Assembly: GCA_026706385.1 (NCBI GenBank)
Contig: JAPOYV010000108.1
Coordinates: 120,950 to 184,949, forward strand
Length of the DNA stretch: 64,000 bases
Direction of reading: 5' to 3'
Source of the DNA: Gammaproteobacteria bacterium
GTDB lineage: Bacteria; Pseudomonadota; Gammaproteobacteria; Pseudomonadales; Azotimanducaceae
Positions 7,774-16,625 of this stretch are shown here, piece by piece. Positions within the stretch are counted from its first letter, which is position 1. Each line of letters begins with the position of its first letter. The notes under the pieces are model-generated. The model saw nothing but the letters and a program-made list of their open reading frames with translations, was not told the DNA's origin and did no database searches. Position numbers and translations under genes: made by a program.

Positions 7774-9249
7774 CTAAGCCGACAGGCGCAACGCGGCGAC
7801 GAAGTCGCTGGCAACCGGCACGGCGTCCGTTGCAGCAGCGGCATCGTCGCCCGCTCGGGCGTGCAGCCAGACGCCCAGGTCCGCCGCTAACGGCGGCGCC
7901 AATCCGCGGGCGAGCAGGGCGCCGACGATGCCGGTGAGCACGTCGCCGCTGCCGGCGGTCGCCATGCCCGGGTTGCCATCCACGCAGATGGAGCGAACCG
8001 CACCGGCCTGCGCGATCAGCGTTCCCGCCCCCTTCAGAATGGCCACTTTGGCGTCGTCCGCGAGAGCCGCCGCGGCTGCCGGACGGTGCGCCTGGACCCA
8101 CGCGCTGTCTTGGCCGAGCAGGCGTCCCGCCTCACCCGGGTGCGGTGTGATGACCGTGTTGGGCGGCAACTCGACGTCGCTGTCGGCCACGATGTTGAGG
8201 CCATCGGCGTCCACCACCAGCGGTTTGCCGACATTCGCGCAGTACGCGAGCAGTTCGCGCCCCCACTTGCCACGGCCGAGCCCAGGGCCGATCGCAACCG
8301 CACTGGCGCGCTCGACCAAGTCGACGATGTCCGCCGCAGAGCGCGTTGCGCGGACCATCAACTCGGGCCGCCGCGCGAGTATCGCCGCCCGGTTCTCTTC
8401 CCGCGTGGCGACACTGACGAGGCCTGCGCCGGTGCGCAGCGCGGCCTCGCCGGCGAGCGCCACGGCACCGCCCATGTCGGTCTCGCCGCCGACGATCAAC
8501 AGCCGTCCGGAGTCCCCCTTGTGGGCACCGCGCCGCCGGTTCAGCGCGTCGACGCCCTCGCCATTCAAAACCGTCACCCCAGGCCGGTCATAGACGGCGC
8601 ACGGCAGATCCAGGTCGTCGAATACCACCTCTCCCACGTAGTCGACGGCGTCGCCGGTCATAAGACCGAGCTTCGCGGCCACGAAGGTCACGGTGACATC
8701 GGCGCGGACGGGATCCGGCGTGAGCAAAGCGCCACTGTCGGCGTCGATACCACTCGGCACGTCCACCGCAAGCACCGGCTTGCCCGTCGCGTTGATCGCC
8801 ACGATCGCGTCGACGAAGTCGGCCCGCACCTCACCACGCACTCCCGTGCCAAGTAGCGCATCGACAACAACATCGCCCGACGGGCACCACGGCCGAGCTG
8901 TACGGCCCAGGTCGGCGCCGAGCCGAGCTTGCGCGAACCGCGCCGCGTCGAGCGCCTCCCCCTTGAGGTTGTCGGGATCGCCGACTTGCAGGATATCGAC
9001 GCCTAAGCCCGCATCTCGGGCGAGCCCGGCGACGACGTAGCCGTCGCCGGCATTGTTGCCCGCCCCGCACACCACGGTGATCGAGCGCGCCGCTGGCCAT
9101 CGGTCCCGCAACACTTCGAACGCGGCCCGCCCGGCGCGGTGCATGAGCCGGATTCCCGGAATCTCGAAGACTTCGATTGCGCGGCTGTCGAACGCCCGGC
9201 TCTCGGCGCCGGTGAAGACTCGCGTAACGTTCCGTGTTATGCGGCGCAT
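7774..9249 (-). CDS. nnr: Bifunctional NAD(P)H-hydrate epimerase/dehydratase Nnr
   Basis: A 491-residue metabolite-repair enzyme. The N-terminal epimerase half has VVCGAGNNAGDGYVVAGL and DVPSGIDADSGA. The C-terminal ADP-dependent dehydratase half has HKGDSGRLLIVGG, AIGPGLGRGKWG, VVDADGLN, VITPHPGEAGRLLG and GNPGMATAGSGDVLTGI, the last near the catalytic aspartate. Together they return hydrated NAD(P)H to its normal form. The ATG at 9249 begins MRRITRNVTRVFTGAE, matching the usual start; the frame is open further upstream but overlaps the divergent queG gene. A TATAGT sits only nine bases upstream of the ATG, so a short or absent leader is possible. Confidence 0.95.
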   Translation of the reverse strand: MRRITRNVTRVFTGAESRAFDSRAIEVFEIPGIRLMHRAGRAAFEVLRDRWPAARSITVVCGAGNNAGDGYVVAGLARDAGLGVDILQVGDPDNLKGEALDAARFAQARLGADLGRTARPWCPSGDVVVDALLGTGVRGEVRADFVDAIVAINATGKPVLAVDVPSGIDADSGALLTPDPVRADVTVTFVAAKLGLMTGDAVDYVGEVVFDDLDLPCAVYDRPGVTVLNGEGVDALNRRRGAHKGDSGRLLIVGGETDMGGAVALAGEAALRTGAGLVSVATREENRAAILARRPELMVRATRSAADIVDLVERASAVAIGPGLGRGKWGRELLAYCANVGKPLVVDADGLNIVADSDVELPPNTVITPHPGEAGRLLGQDSAWVQAHRPAAAAALADDAKVAILKGAGTLIAQAGAVRSICVDGNPGMATAGSGDVLTGIVGALLARGLAPPLAADLGVWLHARAGDDAAAATDAVPVASDFVAALRLSA

Positions 9250-9360
9250 TCCGGGAACTATACGCCCACACGCCGCACGCCACCAACCGGCCGCCGCCCC
9301 GCTGCGGCGATCGCGGACGCGTACCGTACACTTGCCGGACCGACCCAATTGACGCGCGCC

Positions 9361-10449
9361 ATGGAGAAAACCGAAACCCGCGCCGCCGTCGACTACAACG
9401 CGCTTGCCCGAAACATCGAAGCTTGGGCACTTGAGCTCGGCTTTCAGCAAGTCGGCATCGCCGACACCGACCTGTCCGGAGCCTCTCGGGCCTTCCTCAA
9501 GTGGCTCGAAAACCGAATGCACGGCGACATGGGATACCTGGGGCGGAACGTGGGCAAGCGGCTTGACCCGGCCAAACTGCATCCTGGGACGATCCGCATC
9601 ATCTGCGTGCGCATGGACTACCTCGGCGTGGTGCCGCCGGGGGCCACGGAGTTGCCGGTCAACGACGGGTCGGCGTACGTCGCCCGCTACGCTCTCGGCC
9701 GGGACTACCACAAGACCATCCGACGCCGACTCGCGAAGCTCGCCCGCCGGATCGAAGCTGGCGCAGGGGTTACCGAGACCGGTAGCCGGGCGTTCGTCGA
9801 CTCGGCTCCGGTCCTCGAGAAGCCTCTCGGCGCGAAAGCCGGGCTCGGCTGGCAGGGCAAGAACACGTTGCTACTCAACCAAGACGCGGGCTCATGGTTC
9901 TTTCTCGGCGAGATCTACACCAACCTCCCGCTACCGGTGACGCCACCGCGCAAACAGCCGGGTTGCGGCAGCTGCCGGGCATGCCTCTCGGTGTGTCCGA
10001 CCGAGGCCATCATCGAACCCGGCAAGCTCGATGCCAAGCGCTGCATCTCGTACCTGACCATCGAGAACAAGGGCCCAATCCCGGAGGACATGCGCGCAGC
10101 CGTCGGCAACCGCGTTTTCGGCTGCGACGACTGCCAGATCGTGTGTCCGTGGAACCGCTTCGCCCGTCGATCGCCCGAAGCGGAGTTCGCGCCCAGGCAC
10201 GGTCTCGACGCGGCCGCCATCGCGGACCTCTTGGGGTGGGACGAGGACGAGTTTCTCAACAAGACCGCTGGCATGGCGATACGGCGCGTCAACTATGAGC
10301 AGTGGGTCCGCAACCTTGCGGTCGCAGCCGGCAACGCACCGCCGGACGGGAACATTGTCGCGGCGTTACGGGCACGCCGGGCCACTGCGTCAACCATGGT
10401 GCGCGAGCACATCGACTGGGCACTCGCACGACAACGCTGCGGCCCCTAA
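9361..10449 (+). CDS. queG: Epoxyqueuosine reductase QueG
   Basis: A 362-residue cobalamin-dependent iron-sulfur enzyme that reduces epoxyqueuosine to queuosine in tRNA. The N-terminal domain includes [17 protein letters not shown] and the family stretch MHGDMGYL. Two ferredoxin-like cysteine clusters follow: [12 protein letters not shown] and [12 protein letters not shown] family-typical segment just before them reads [13 protein letters not shown]. The C-terminus ends with the expected HEAT-like region. The ATG at 9361 fits the family start. It is divergent from nnr and its stop overlaps that of orn by four bases tail to tail. P. aeruginosa has queG near orn too, as I recall. Confidence 0.96.
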   Translation: MEKTETRAAVDYNALARNIEAWALELGFQQVGIADTDLSGASRAFLKWLENRMHGDMGYLGRNVGKRLDPAKLHPGTIRIICVRMDYLGVVPPGATELPVNDGSAYVARYALGRDYHKTIRRRLAKLARRIEAGAGVTETGSRAFVDSAPVLEKPLGAKAGLGWQGKNTLLLNQDAGSWFFLGEIYTNLPLPVTPPRKQPGCGSCRACLSVCPTEAIIEPGKLDAKRCISYLTIENKGPIPEDMRAAVGNRVFGCDDCQIVCPWNRFARRSPEAEFAPRHGLDAAAIADLLGWDEDEFLNKTAGMAIRRVNYEQWVRNLAVAAGNAPPDGNIVAALRARRATASTMVREHIDWALARQRCGP

Positions 10450-11009
10450 ACGATGAAGAACGACTCGCGGTAGTGCTTGAGTTCGGCGACGGACTCCCGG
10501 ATGTCCGCCATCGCGCGGTGCGAACTGGTCTTCTGAACCCCGGCGACCGACTCCGGTCGCCACCGCCGGGCCAATTCCTTGACGGTGGAGACGTCGATGA
10601 TTCGATAGTGCAGGTAGTCGTTGAGAGTCGGCATGTAGCGCATCAGGAATCGCCGATCCTGCCAAACCGTGTTGCCGCAAAGCGGGGATGTCTTCGCGGC
10701 TACGTGCCTTGCCACGAAAGCGAGCGTCACCGCCTCCGCTTCGACGACGCTGACCTCTGAGGACCGCACCCGTTCCAGCAACCCGGACGCCGTGTGGTGC
10801 CGGACGTTCCAGTCGTCCATCCCAGCGAGCACAGAGGCATCGTGGTGGATGGCCAGTTCGGGCCCCTCGGCGACGATTCGCAACGCACTGTCGGTCACGA
10901 GCGTCGCGATCTCCAGGATGACATCGGCGTCCGCATCGAGACCGGTCATCTCCAAGTCGATCCAGACGAGCTTGCCGTCCCCATCCGGTTCCTGCATCGG
11001 CGAACTCAT
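10446..11009 (-). CDS. orn: Oligoribonuclease
   Basis: A 187-residue 3'-5' exoribonuclease of the DEDDh family that degrades di- to pentanucleotides and so clears pGpG from c-di-GMP turnover. The signature [11 protein letters not shown] carries the first aspartate/glutamate pair, [16 protein letters not shown] the second aspartate, and [12 protein letters not shown] the histidine and last aspartate. Length is close to E. coli Orn, with a slightly longer N-terminus. A neighbouring rsgA, frequent beside orn elsewhere, is not seen here; the upstream side is occupied by a decayed insertion sequence. Confidence 0.97.
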   Translation of the reverse strand: MSSPMQEPDGDGKLVWIDLEMTGLDADADVILEIATLVTDSALRIVAEGPELAIHHDASVLAGMDDWNVRHHTASGLLERVRSSEVSVVEAEAVTLAFVARHVAAKTSPLCGNTVWQDRRFLMRYMPTLNDYLHYRIIDVSTVKELARRWRPESVAGVQKTSSHRAMADIRESVAELKHYRESFFIV

Positions 11010-11094
11010 GCCACTTGCGCGTCCACAGCATAGCCGTGGCTCCGAGCCGCGCCAAGACGTTGAACCGGCTCAGCACTTATGGCACTGAGGGCTA

Positions 11095-12151
11095 GGCAGC
11101 CTCCTAGGCGACAAGGTACTCGTTCGGTGTTCGGTAGGCCAGCGATGCGTGTGGACGCTCGTAGTTGAAGAAGAACTCGTACCTGGCGAGCTGCGGGGCG
11201 ACGTGCTCGACGGTCAGGGGCCCGTCGTAGAGGCTCCAGAACTCGGCGCGTGCCGACCGGTTGGCCCGCTCCACGCAGCCGTTCCACTGGGGCCTCCGCG
11301 GCGGCAGGACGTGCAGCGGGATGCCCAGCTCCTCGCAGGCCTCCTCGAAGTCGGCCATGAACTCGCTGCCGCCGTCGACCTGGACGGACAGCAGCGGGAA
11401 CGGCAGGGCGCCCGCCAGATTCCGTCAGGAAGCCGTCTTGCGTTCCCCGCGGTGGCCCGCGAGTAGACCCGCGTCACCATGAACTTCGACACCGGACAGA
11501 CGCCGTCGAACCTTCGGTTTGCATACCCCTTGAGCGTCTGCCCGTCGCCGGCGCAGGTCATGTGGTCGATCACCAGTTCCCCCGGCCGCGCGGGCCTTGC
11601 CGCCGTACTTCCAGCGCCTCGCCCATTTCGCGAAGTCGCGCCGCCGCCTGGGCTTGAGGTGCCCTTCGCAGAACGACGCCCGGCGGATCGCGCCGGCCTC
11701 GAGCGCGCGCTCGATGATCCGCCCGACGGTGGACACGCTCAGGTGGCGTCCCTTGCGCGCCAGCACGGCCTGAATGCGCGCCTTGCCCATGAACCGGTAC
11801 TTGCGGCGCACGTCCAGGACCGCCTTGACGTCCCTCGGCCTCCAGGTCCGCCGCCGCACACGGTGCGGACGGGTCGACTTCGGCGCCAGCCCGCGCTGGC
11901 CGCTCGCGGCCAGCGCGGACCGCCACCGGTGCAGCGTGCGCCGGCTGATCCCGAGCTGCTCGAGCGCGGCCTCCTCGGCGCAGCCGGCGGCGCGCAGCCT
12001 GTCGTAGGCCTTCAGCGTCCGGTAGCGCTCGGCCGCCTCCTCCGGAACGTGCTCGTCCGCCGCGATGCTGCGGTACGATCGTACGCGCATGGACTTGATG
12101 TTCATGGTTCGGGTCTCCTTCCAGTGGGTTAGCGTTTACCGGAGGCTACCC
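11095..12151 (-). mobile_element. IS481-like insertion sequence, decayed
   Basis: About 1.06 kb holding a single transposase remnant. Near the two edges I see a short imperfect inverted repeat: GGCAGCCTCC at 11095-11104 against GGGTAGCCTCC read on the minus strand at 12141-12151. The exact tips and any target-site duplication could not be fixed by eye. It sits between orn and the rhodanese gene. Confidence 0.6.
11104..12105 (-). pseudogene. Transposase, IS481 family, two compensating frameshifts
   Basis: The N-terminal part (12105 to about 11590) has a helix-turn-helix with QLGISRRTLHRWR and a second DNA-binding region. Near 11590 the frame shifts: ELVIDHMTCAGDG, with the first catalytic aspartate, is read in another frame down to about 11430. 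A second shift restores the first frame for LLSVQVDGGSEF (second aspartate) and RPQWNGCVERANRSARAEFW (catalytic glutamate), ending ERPHASLAYRTPNEYLVA. All DDE residues survive, but no single frame joins them. The element is recently inactivated, or the frameshifts are assembly errors. Confidence 0.85.
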
Positions 12152-12333
12152 GATCCGGCGCCGCGGCCGGCGTTCAACCGCCGCGGCGTCGCACTACCTG
12201 GTCACCGCCGCTCCGGTGCCAGATGTGTCTGAGCCAGAACAGACGTCCGGCCACCGCCGCTCGCACGGCCGGCCTTGCCGAGTCGCCGCGGGCAACGCAA
12301 TATCTCCCGTTGCTTCGCTTGACCTACGTTGCG

Positions 12334-13134
12334 ATGGATCCCGCCCTGATCAGCCCGACGGAGCTTGCCGCACGTCCTTCCGAAAACCTCCTCATCGTCC
12401 AGGTGACATCGAGGCCGGTTTACGACGCCGCCCATGTGCCGGGTGCAGTCAACGTCGAGCCGCGAGAACTCGTCTCCGGCGTCCCGCCCGCTACAGGCCG
12501 GCTTCCCGACCGGGCACGCCTGACCGCGCTGTTTCGCCGCATCGGGTATACACACGGTGCCGAGGTCGTCACTCTCGACGACGAGGGCGGCGGCTGGGCC
12601 GGGCGTTTCGCCTGGACCCTGGATGTCATCGGCAACAACACCTGGCGCTACCTGGACGGCGGACTCCATGCTTGGCACGCGGCGGGGCTGCCGCTCAGCC
12701 GCGAGTCTTCGACGAGGCCAGCCACGGACGTCGACATCGAGATCCACACCGGGCCGATTGCCGAAGCCGATGAAATCCTCTCCGCGCTCGACGACCCCGG
12801 CTTCCTGGTCTGGGATTGCCGCTCCGCCGAAGAGTTCGCGGGGCGCAAGGTCGCGGCTGCCCGAGCCGGCCATATTCCGGGGGCGGTCAATCTCGATTGG
12901 CTGGAACTGATGGACCGTGGTCGGCAGTTGCGACTGATCGAAGGTGTCGAAGCCCTGCTCGACCGACACGGCATCACCCCCGACCGCGACATCGTCACCC
13001 ATTGCCAGACGCATCATCGGTCCGGTCTGACCTACATGACGGCGCGTTTGCTCGGCTTTCCGAGAATCCGCGCCTATCACGGCTCCTGGTCGGAATGGGG
13101 CAATCGGTTCGATACGCCGGTGGAGACGAGCTAG
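12334..13134 (+). CDS. rhdA: Tandem rhodanese sulfurtransferase
   Basis: A 266-residue protein with two rhodanese domains. The first (residues about 5-125) is structural. The second carries FLVWDCRSAEEFAG and HIPGAVNLDW, then the active-site loop THCQTHHRSGLTY whose cysteine would accept sulfur. The loop is CQTHHRS, whereas classical thiosulfate:cyanide sulfurtransferases have CxxxxR(T/S), so the pattern is kept. The ATG at 12334 is the first that matches the usual start. The stop lies three bases before psd, and rhodanese-psd adjacency also occurs in Pseudomonas as I remember, suggesting cotranscription. Confidence 0.9.
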   Translation: MDPALISPTELAARPSENLLIVQVTSRPVYDAAHVPGAVNVEPRELVSGVPPATGRLPDRARLTALFRRIGYTHGAEVVTLDDEGGGWAGRFAWTLDVIGNNTWRYLDGGLHAWHAAGLPLSRESSTRPATDVDIEIHTGPIAEADEILSALDDPGFLVWDCRSAEEFAGRKVAAARAGHIPGAVNLDWLELMDRGRQLRLIEGVEALLDRHGITPDRDIVTHCQTHHRSGLTYMTARLLGFPRIRAYHGSWSEWGNRFDTPVETS

Positions 13135-13137
13135 GGC

Positions 13138-13983
13138 GTGCACCCGTTCGCGACGCTACAGCAACTGCTTCCCCAGCACGGGCTGTCCCGGTTGCTCGGA
13201 CGCTTCGCGGCATCGCGTAGTCCGGCGCTGAAACGGCTGCTGATCGAGGGCTTCAAGGCGGCCTACGACGTCGACATGACCGAGTTCCACGGCGACGCGG
13301 CGGCGGACTTCGCAAGCTTCAACGCGTTCTTTACGCGCCCGCTGTTGCCCGGCACGCGCCCGATGCCCACCCGGGATGATGTGGCCGTCAGTCCGGCTGA
13401 CGGCGTCGTCAGCCAGGCCGGCACGGCCGTTGGCGGCGAACTACTGCAGGCCAAGGGCAGAACCTACACGGTCGCGGATCTCGTCGGCGACGACGAATTT
13501 GCGCAGTCGCTCGCCGGCGGGTCGTTCGCGACGATCTACCTGGCCCCGCACAACTACCACCGCGTGCATGCACCGTGCGCGGCATCGCTGGTTTCCACGC
13601 TGGAGATCCCGGGGCGCCTGTTTTCCGTCAACGCCGTGACCGAGGCGCACGTCGCGGGCCTCTTTGCGCGCAATGAACGACTGGTCCTGCGTCTCAAGGC
13701 CGCGTTCGGCGAGTACGCGCTTGTCCTGGTCGGCGCCATGATCGTCGCCAGCATCGACGTCACCTGGCCGCAGGGGCCGGTGTCGCCCTACCGCGAGCTA
13801 AAGGCCAGTTTCCCAACAGGCGTCGCGTTCGAGCGCGGCGACGGCGTCGCGGCTTTCCAGCTCGGCTCGACCGTGGTCGTGCTGTTCCCCCCGGAAGCCG
13901 CCACGTTGACGCCGGGCCTGGCAGCTGGCCGCGCGGTCCAGGTCGGAACGCCGATCGCGACGCTCAGGCGCGATCCCAACTGA
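13138..13983 (+). CDS. psd: Phosphatidylserine decarboxylase proenzyme
   Basis: A 281-residue inner-membrane-associated enzyme that makes phosphatidylethanolamine. It self-cleaves at an LGST motif, here FQLGSTVVVLF near residue 240, forming a pyruvoyl group on the serine. The conserved aspartate is in SPADGVVSQAG and the histidine in YLAPHNYHRVHAP; both are needed for self-cleavage and catalysis. FNAFFTRPL upstream is also family-typical. The start is GTG, three bases after the rhodanese stop. Its 3' end overlaps that of the convergent epmA gene by 20 bases. Confidence 0.97.
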   Translation: MHPFATLQQLLPQHGLSRLLGRFAASRSPALKRLLIEGFKAAYDVDMTEFHGDAAADFASFNAFFTRPLLPGTRPMPTRDDVAVSPADGVVSQAGTAVGGELLQAKGRTYTVADLVGDDEFAQSLAGGSFATIYLAPHNYHRVHAPCAASLVSTLEIPGRLFSVNAVTEAHVAGLFARNERLVLRLKAAFGEYALVLVGAMIVASIDVTWPQGPVSPYRELKASFPTGVAFERGDGVAAFQLGSTVVVLFPPEAATLTPGLAAGRAVQVGTPIATLRRDPN

Positions 13984-14902
13984 ATGCCATCACCTCGGCG
14001 AGGCTCGTCGCCCCGACCTTAAGCATCAGCAGTCGGTCCAATCCCATGGCCACGCCGGCACAGTCCGGCAAGCCGTGCTGATGCGCTGCAAGCAGGGCCT
14101 CGTCGGGAGCGGGCCCGGTCTTGCCGAGCACGCGCCGCCGTTCCACGTCCGCTTCCATGCGGGCGGCCAACTCCGCCGCATCGGTCAGTTCGTGGTAGCC
14201 GTTGGCCACCTCGACGCCTTCCACGATCAGCTCGAAGCGTTCCGCACTGCCCTCGTCGCCGACCCTTGCCAGCGCCGCGAGCGCCGCCGGGAATCCGGTC
14301 ACGAAGACCCGGCTCTCGGCGCGCGAGCTCAAGGCCTCGGCGAGAGCCAGGTCCAGCGCCTCGTCGAGCGTTGGCTCGTCAAGCCCCAGCGTGCTGCCGA
14401 GTTCGATGAGCGCCTCCGTGTTGTCGATATCGATGCCGAACCGCTCGCGCAGGAGGTCGGCGCACGCCACGGACCCGTACGGCGCGTGGCCGAGTAGCGA
14501 ATCCACCAGTGCGGCGACCTCCGCCATGAGGGCCGGTGCGTCGAAGCCGACCCGGTACCACTCGAGTATCGTGAACTCCGGGTTGTGCCAACGTCCCGCC
14601 TCGCCGTCACGGAACGCCGGCCCGATCTGGTAGATCGAGGGCGCCCCCGCGGCCAAGAGGCGTTTCATGTGGTACTCGGGCGAGGTCTGCAGGTAGCGGC
14701 CGTCGCGTGTCGCGATGCTGTCGAGCGCCGGATCGAGGACCGTGCGTCGGCCCAATGCCGGCGTCTGCACCTCCAGGACGTCCCGTGCCGCGAAGAAGCC
14801 CCGAATCTCGGCGAGCAGCCGGCCGCGCTCCCGGAGCGTCGCCACCGGACACGAAGGCCGCCAGTCGGCGGGGGCAAGCCGGGACCGCCCCACGGCTGTC
14901 AT
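13964..14902 (-). CDS. epmA: EF-P--lysine ligase EpmA
   Basis: A 312-residue class II lysyl-tRNA-synthetase-like enzyme that attaches beta-lysine to EF-P. It lacks the anticodon-binding domain of LysRS, as expected. Motif 2 is visible in TSPEYHMKRLLAAG, IYQIGPAFRDGEAGRWHNPEFTILEWYR is highly characteristic, and motif 3 is GVAMGLDRLLML. The start is the ATG at 14902, eight bases beyond the efp stop; upstream frame extension overlaps efp and looks like non-coding shadow. Its substrate EF-P and the mutase EpmB are immediate neighbours, so the complete lysylation set is here. Confidence 0.95.
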   Translation of the reverse strand: MTAVGRSRLAPADWRPSCPVATLRERGRLLAEIRGFFAARDVLEVQTPALGRRTVLDPALDSIATRDGRYLQTSPEYHMKRLLAAGAPSIYQIGPAFRDGEAGRWHNPEFTILEWYRVGFDAPALMAEVAALVDSLLGHAPYGSVACADLLRERFGIDIDNTEALIELGSTLGLDEPTLDEALDLALAEALSSRAESRVFVTGFPAALAALARVGDEGSAERFELIVEGVEVANGYHELTDAAELAARMEADVERRRVLGKTGPAPDEALLAAHQHGLPDCAGVAMGLDRLLMLKVGATSLAEVMAFSWDRA

Positions 14903-14910
14903 GCCGCGCG

Positions 14911-15483
14911 TCAGCTCTTGACGCGGCTGACGTACTCGCCGGAGCGTGTGTCGACCCGGAGCACGTCGCCGATCTCGATGAACAGTGGCACGCGAACCGT
15001 CGCTCCCGTGGCCAGTTCGGCCGGCTTGACGCCGCCTTGCGCGGTGTCGCCGCGCAAACCGGGGTCCGTTCGCGCCACCGCCAATTCCACGAAGTTGGGC
15101 GGTGTCACGGAAATCGGCTCGTTGTTCCACAGCGTGACACTGCAGGCCTCCTGGGCCAGCAGCCAGTCCTTCGCGTCACCGACGGTCGATGCGCTGGCCG
15201 CAACCTGCTCGAAACTGCCGTCCGTCTTCATGAAATGCCAGAACTCGCCGTCGTCGTAGAGGAACTCCATCTCCGTCTCCAAAACGTCGGCCGCCGGCAA
15301 GGACTCGCCGCTGCGATACGTGCGGTCCCAGACCCGGCCCGTGATCAGGTTGCGGAGTTTGACCCGGGTGAACGCCTGGCCCTTCCCGGGCTTGACGAAC
15401 TCACTGTCGAGGATCGAACACGGGTCGCCCTCCAGCATGACCTTCAGTCCGGGTCGGAATTCGTTGGTAGAATAATTCGCCAC
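14911..15483 (-). CDS. efp: Elongation factor P
   Basis: A 190-residue translation factor that relieves ribosome stalling at polyproline. Sequence from GTG at 15483: [19 protein letters not shown], then [20 protein letters not shown] with Lys34, the lysylation target, placed as in E. coli. The C-terminus ends [12 protein letters not shown] as usual. The GTG start is supported by the match to the family start and by GGAGAGCAAGG just upstream. epmA follows on the same strand and epmB diverges upstream, so modification by beta-lysylation is expected. Confidence 0.97.
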   Translation of the reverse strand: MANYSTNEFRPGLKVMLEGDPCSILDSEFVKPGKGQAFTRVKLRNLITGRVWDRTYRSGESLPAADVLETEMEFLYDDGEFWHFMKTDGSFEQVAASASTVGDAKDWLLAQEACSVTLWNNEPISVTPPNFVELAVARTDPGLRGDTAQGGVKPAELATGATVRVPLFIEIGDVLRVDTRSGEYVSRVKS

Positions 15484-15581
15484 GCCTTGCTCTCCATCGG
15501 GCTTAAGCGGCAAGCGACTCAAGCCCCGACGCGCGCCCCTGCCACGTTCGCCGTCAAGTCGTTCGCCGTAAGGAAGCGCAG

Positions 15582-16625
15582 ATGATACCCGGCCAACCGT
15601 ACTCGACAAACGCCTACCAGGCTCAACACGCGTCGCCTGACGGCGACGCGAGCGCGCCTTGGCCCGCCGATGCCTGGCAGCGGGAACTCAAGCGATCGAT
15701 CCGGAGCGATGCCGAACTCCGGCGGTTGCTGGGCTTGGGGGAGGACCGTGGGTGCATCGCCGATCCTGATTTCCCGGTTCGCGTCCCGCGCCCCTATTTC
15801 GCCCGCATGCGCCGAGGCGACGCGGACGATCCCCTGCTACGGCAAGTCCTGCCGAGCCCCCTGGAAGCCGAGTCGGCACCCGGCTTCGGCGACGATGCGC
15901 TCGCCGAAGCCGAAGCGATGGTCGACACCGGGCTGATGCAGAAGTACGCCGGGCGCGCCTTGCTCATCGCGAGCGGCACTTGCGCCGTGAACTGTCGTTA
16001 CTGCTTTCGCAGGCACTTCCCCTATGCGGAGCACCGGCAGGCCTCGGCGTTCCCTGCGCTGGCCGCCGTCCGCCAAGACGCGAGCGTCAGGGAGTTGATC
16101 CTCTCCGGGGGCGACCCGCTCATGCTCAGCGACAGCCACTTGGCCGGCTTGGTCACGCAGATCGGGGCGATCGAGCACGTCCTGCGCCTGCGCGTACATA
16201 CGAGAACGCCGGTCGTGATCCCGCAACGCGTGACGGGGGAACTGATCGAGACCTTGCGGAACGCCCGCCAACGCGTCGTCATCGTCCTCCACTTCAATCA
16301 TCCCCAGGAAATCGACGAAGACTGCCGCCGCGCGATGAGGGCGCTTGCGGAGTTCACGCTGTTGAATCAAAGCGTATTGCTCCAAGGCGTCAACGACGAC
16401 GCCGACACCTTGGCGGAGCTCTCCGAGCGCCTCTTCGACACAGGCGTCCTGCCCTACTACCTGCACATGCCCGACCGCGTTGCCGGCACGGCGCATTTCC
16501 ATGTGGACGACGCACCGGCGGTCGCGATCCACCGCGCCTTGGCCGCCAAGCTGCCGGGCTACCTCGTACCCCGACTCGTGCGCGAACGACCTGGCGCGAC
16601 GGCCAAGGAACTGCTTTGCCCATAG
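15582..16625 (+). CDS. epmB: EF-P beta-lysylation protein EpmB (lysine 2,3-aminomutase)
   Basis: A 347-residue radical-SAM, PLP-dependent enzyme converting lysine to beta-lysine for EpmA. The radical SAM cluster is CAVNCRYC, within [19 protein letters not shown]. Typical aminomutase segments are [26 protein letters not shown] and [12 protein letters not shown], and the PLP lysine region lies near the C-terminus. The ATG is preceded by AAGGAAG at short spacing. It diverges from efp across 98 bp. A 22-bp palindrome lies near codon 20. Its last 10 bases overlap the TTG start of the next gene. Confidence 0.95.
   Translation: MIPGQPYSTNAYQAQHASPDGDASAPWPADAWQRELKRSIRSDAELRRLLGLGEDRGCIADPDFPVRVPRPYFARMRRGDADDPLLRQVLPSPLEAESAPGFGDDALAEAEAMVDTGLMQKYAGRALLIASGTCAVNCRYCFRRHFPYAEHRQASAFPALAAVRQDASVRELILSGGDPLMLSDSHLAGLVTQIGAIEHVLRLRVHTRTPVVIPQRVTGELIETLRNARQRVVIVLHFNHPQEIDEDCRRAMRALAEFTLLNQSVLLQGVNDDADTLAELSERLFDTGVLPYYLHMPDRVAGTAHFHVDDAPAVAIHRALAAKLPGYLVPRLVRERPGATAKELLCP
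15629..15650. repeat. Perfect 9-bp inverted repeat in epmB 5' region
   Basis: CGCGTCGCC, spacer TGAC, GGCGACGCG. The core GTCGCC-N4-GGCGAC also occurs in the hairpin at 23489-23512. It lies within codons for a variable N-terminal stretch of EpmB. Confidence 0.4.

Noticed and set aside
7774..9711. Longer nnr starting at 9711
   Set aside because: The additional 154 residues overlap divergent queG and are not family-like; MRRITRNV at 9249 is the expected start.
12202..13143. Minus-strand open frame opposite the rhodanese gene
   Set aside because: Two rhodanese domains with an active-site loop are present on the plus strand; the opposite frame has no motif.
15980..16615. N-terminal extension of the AhpA/YtjB-like gene
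   Set aside because: It is an alternative-frame shadow of epmB; the protein becomes family-like only from the TTG at 16616.
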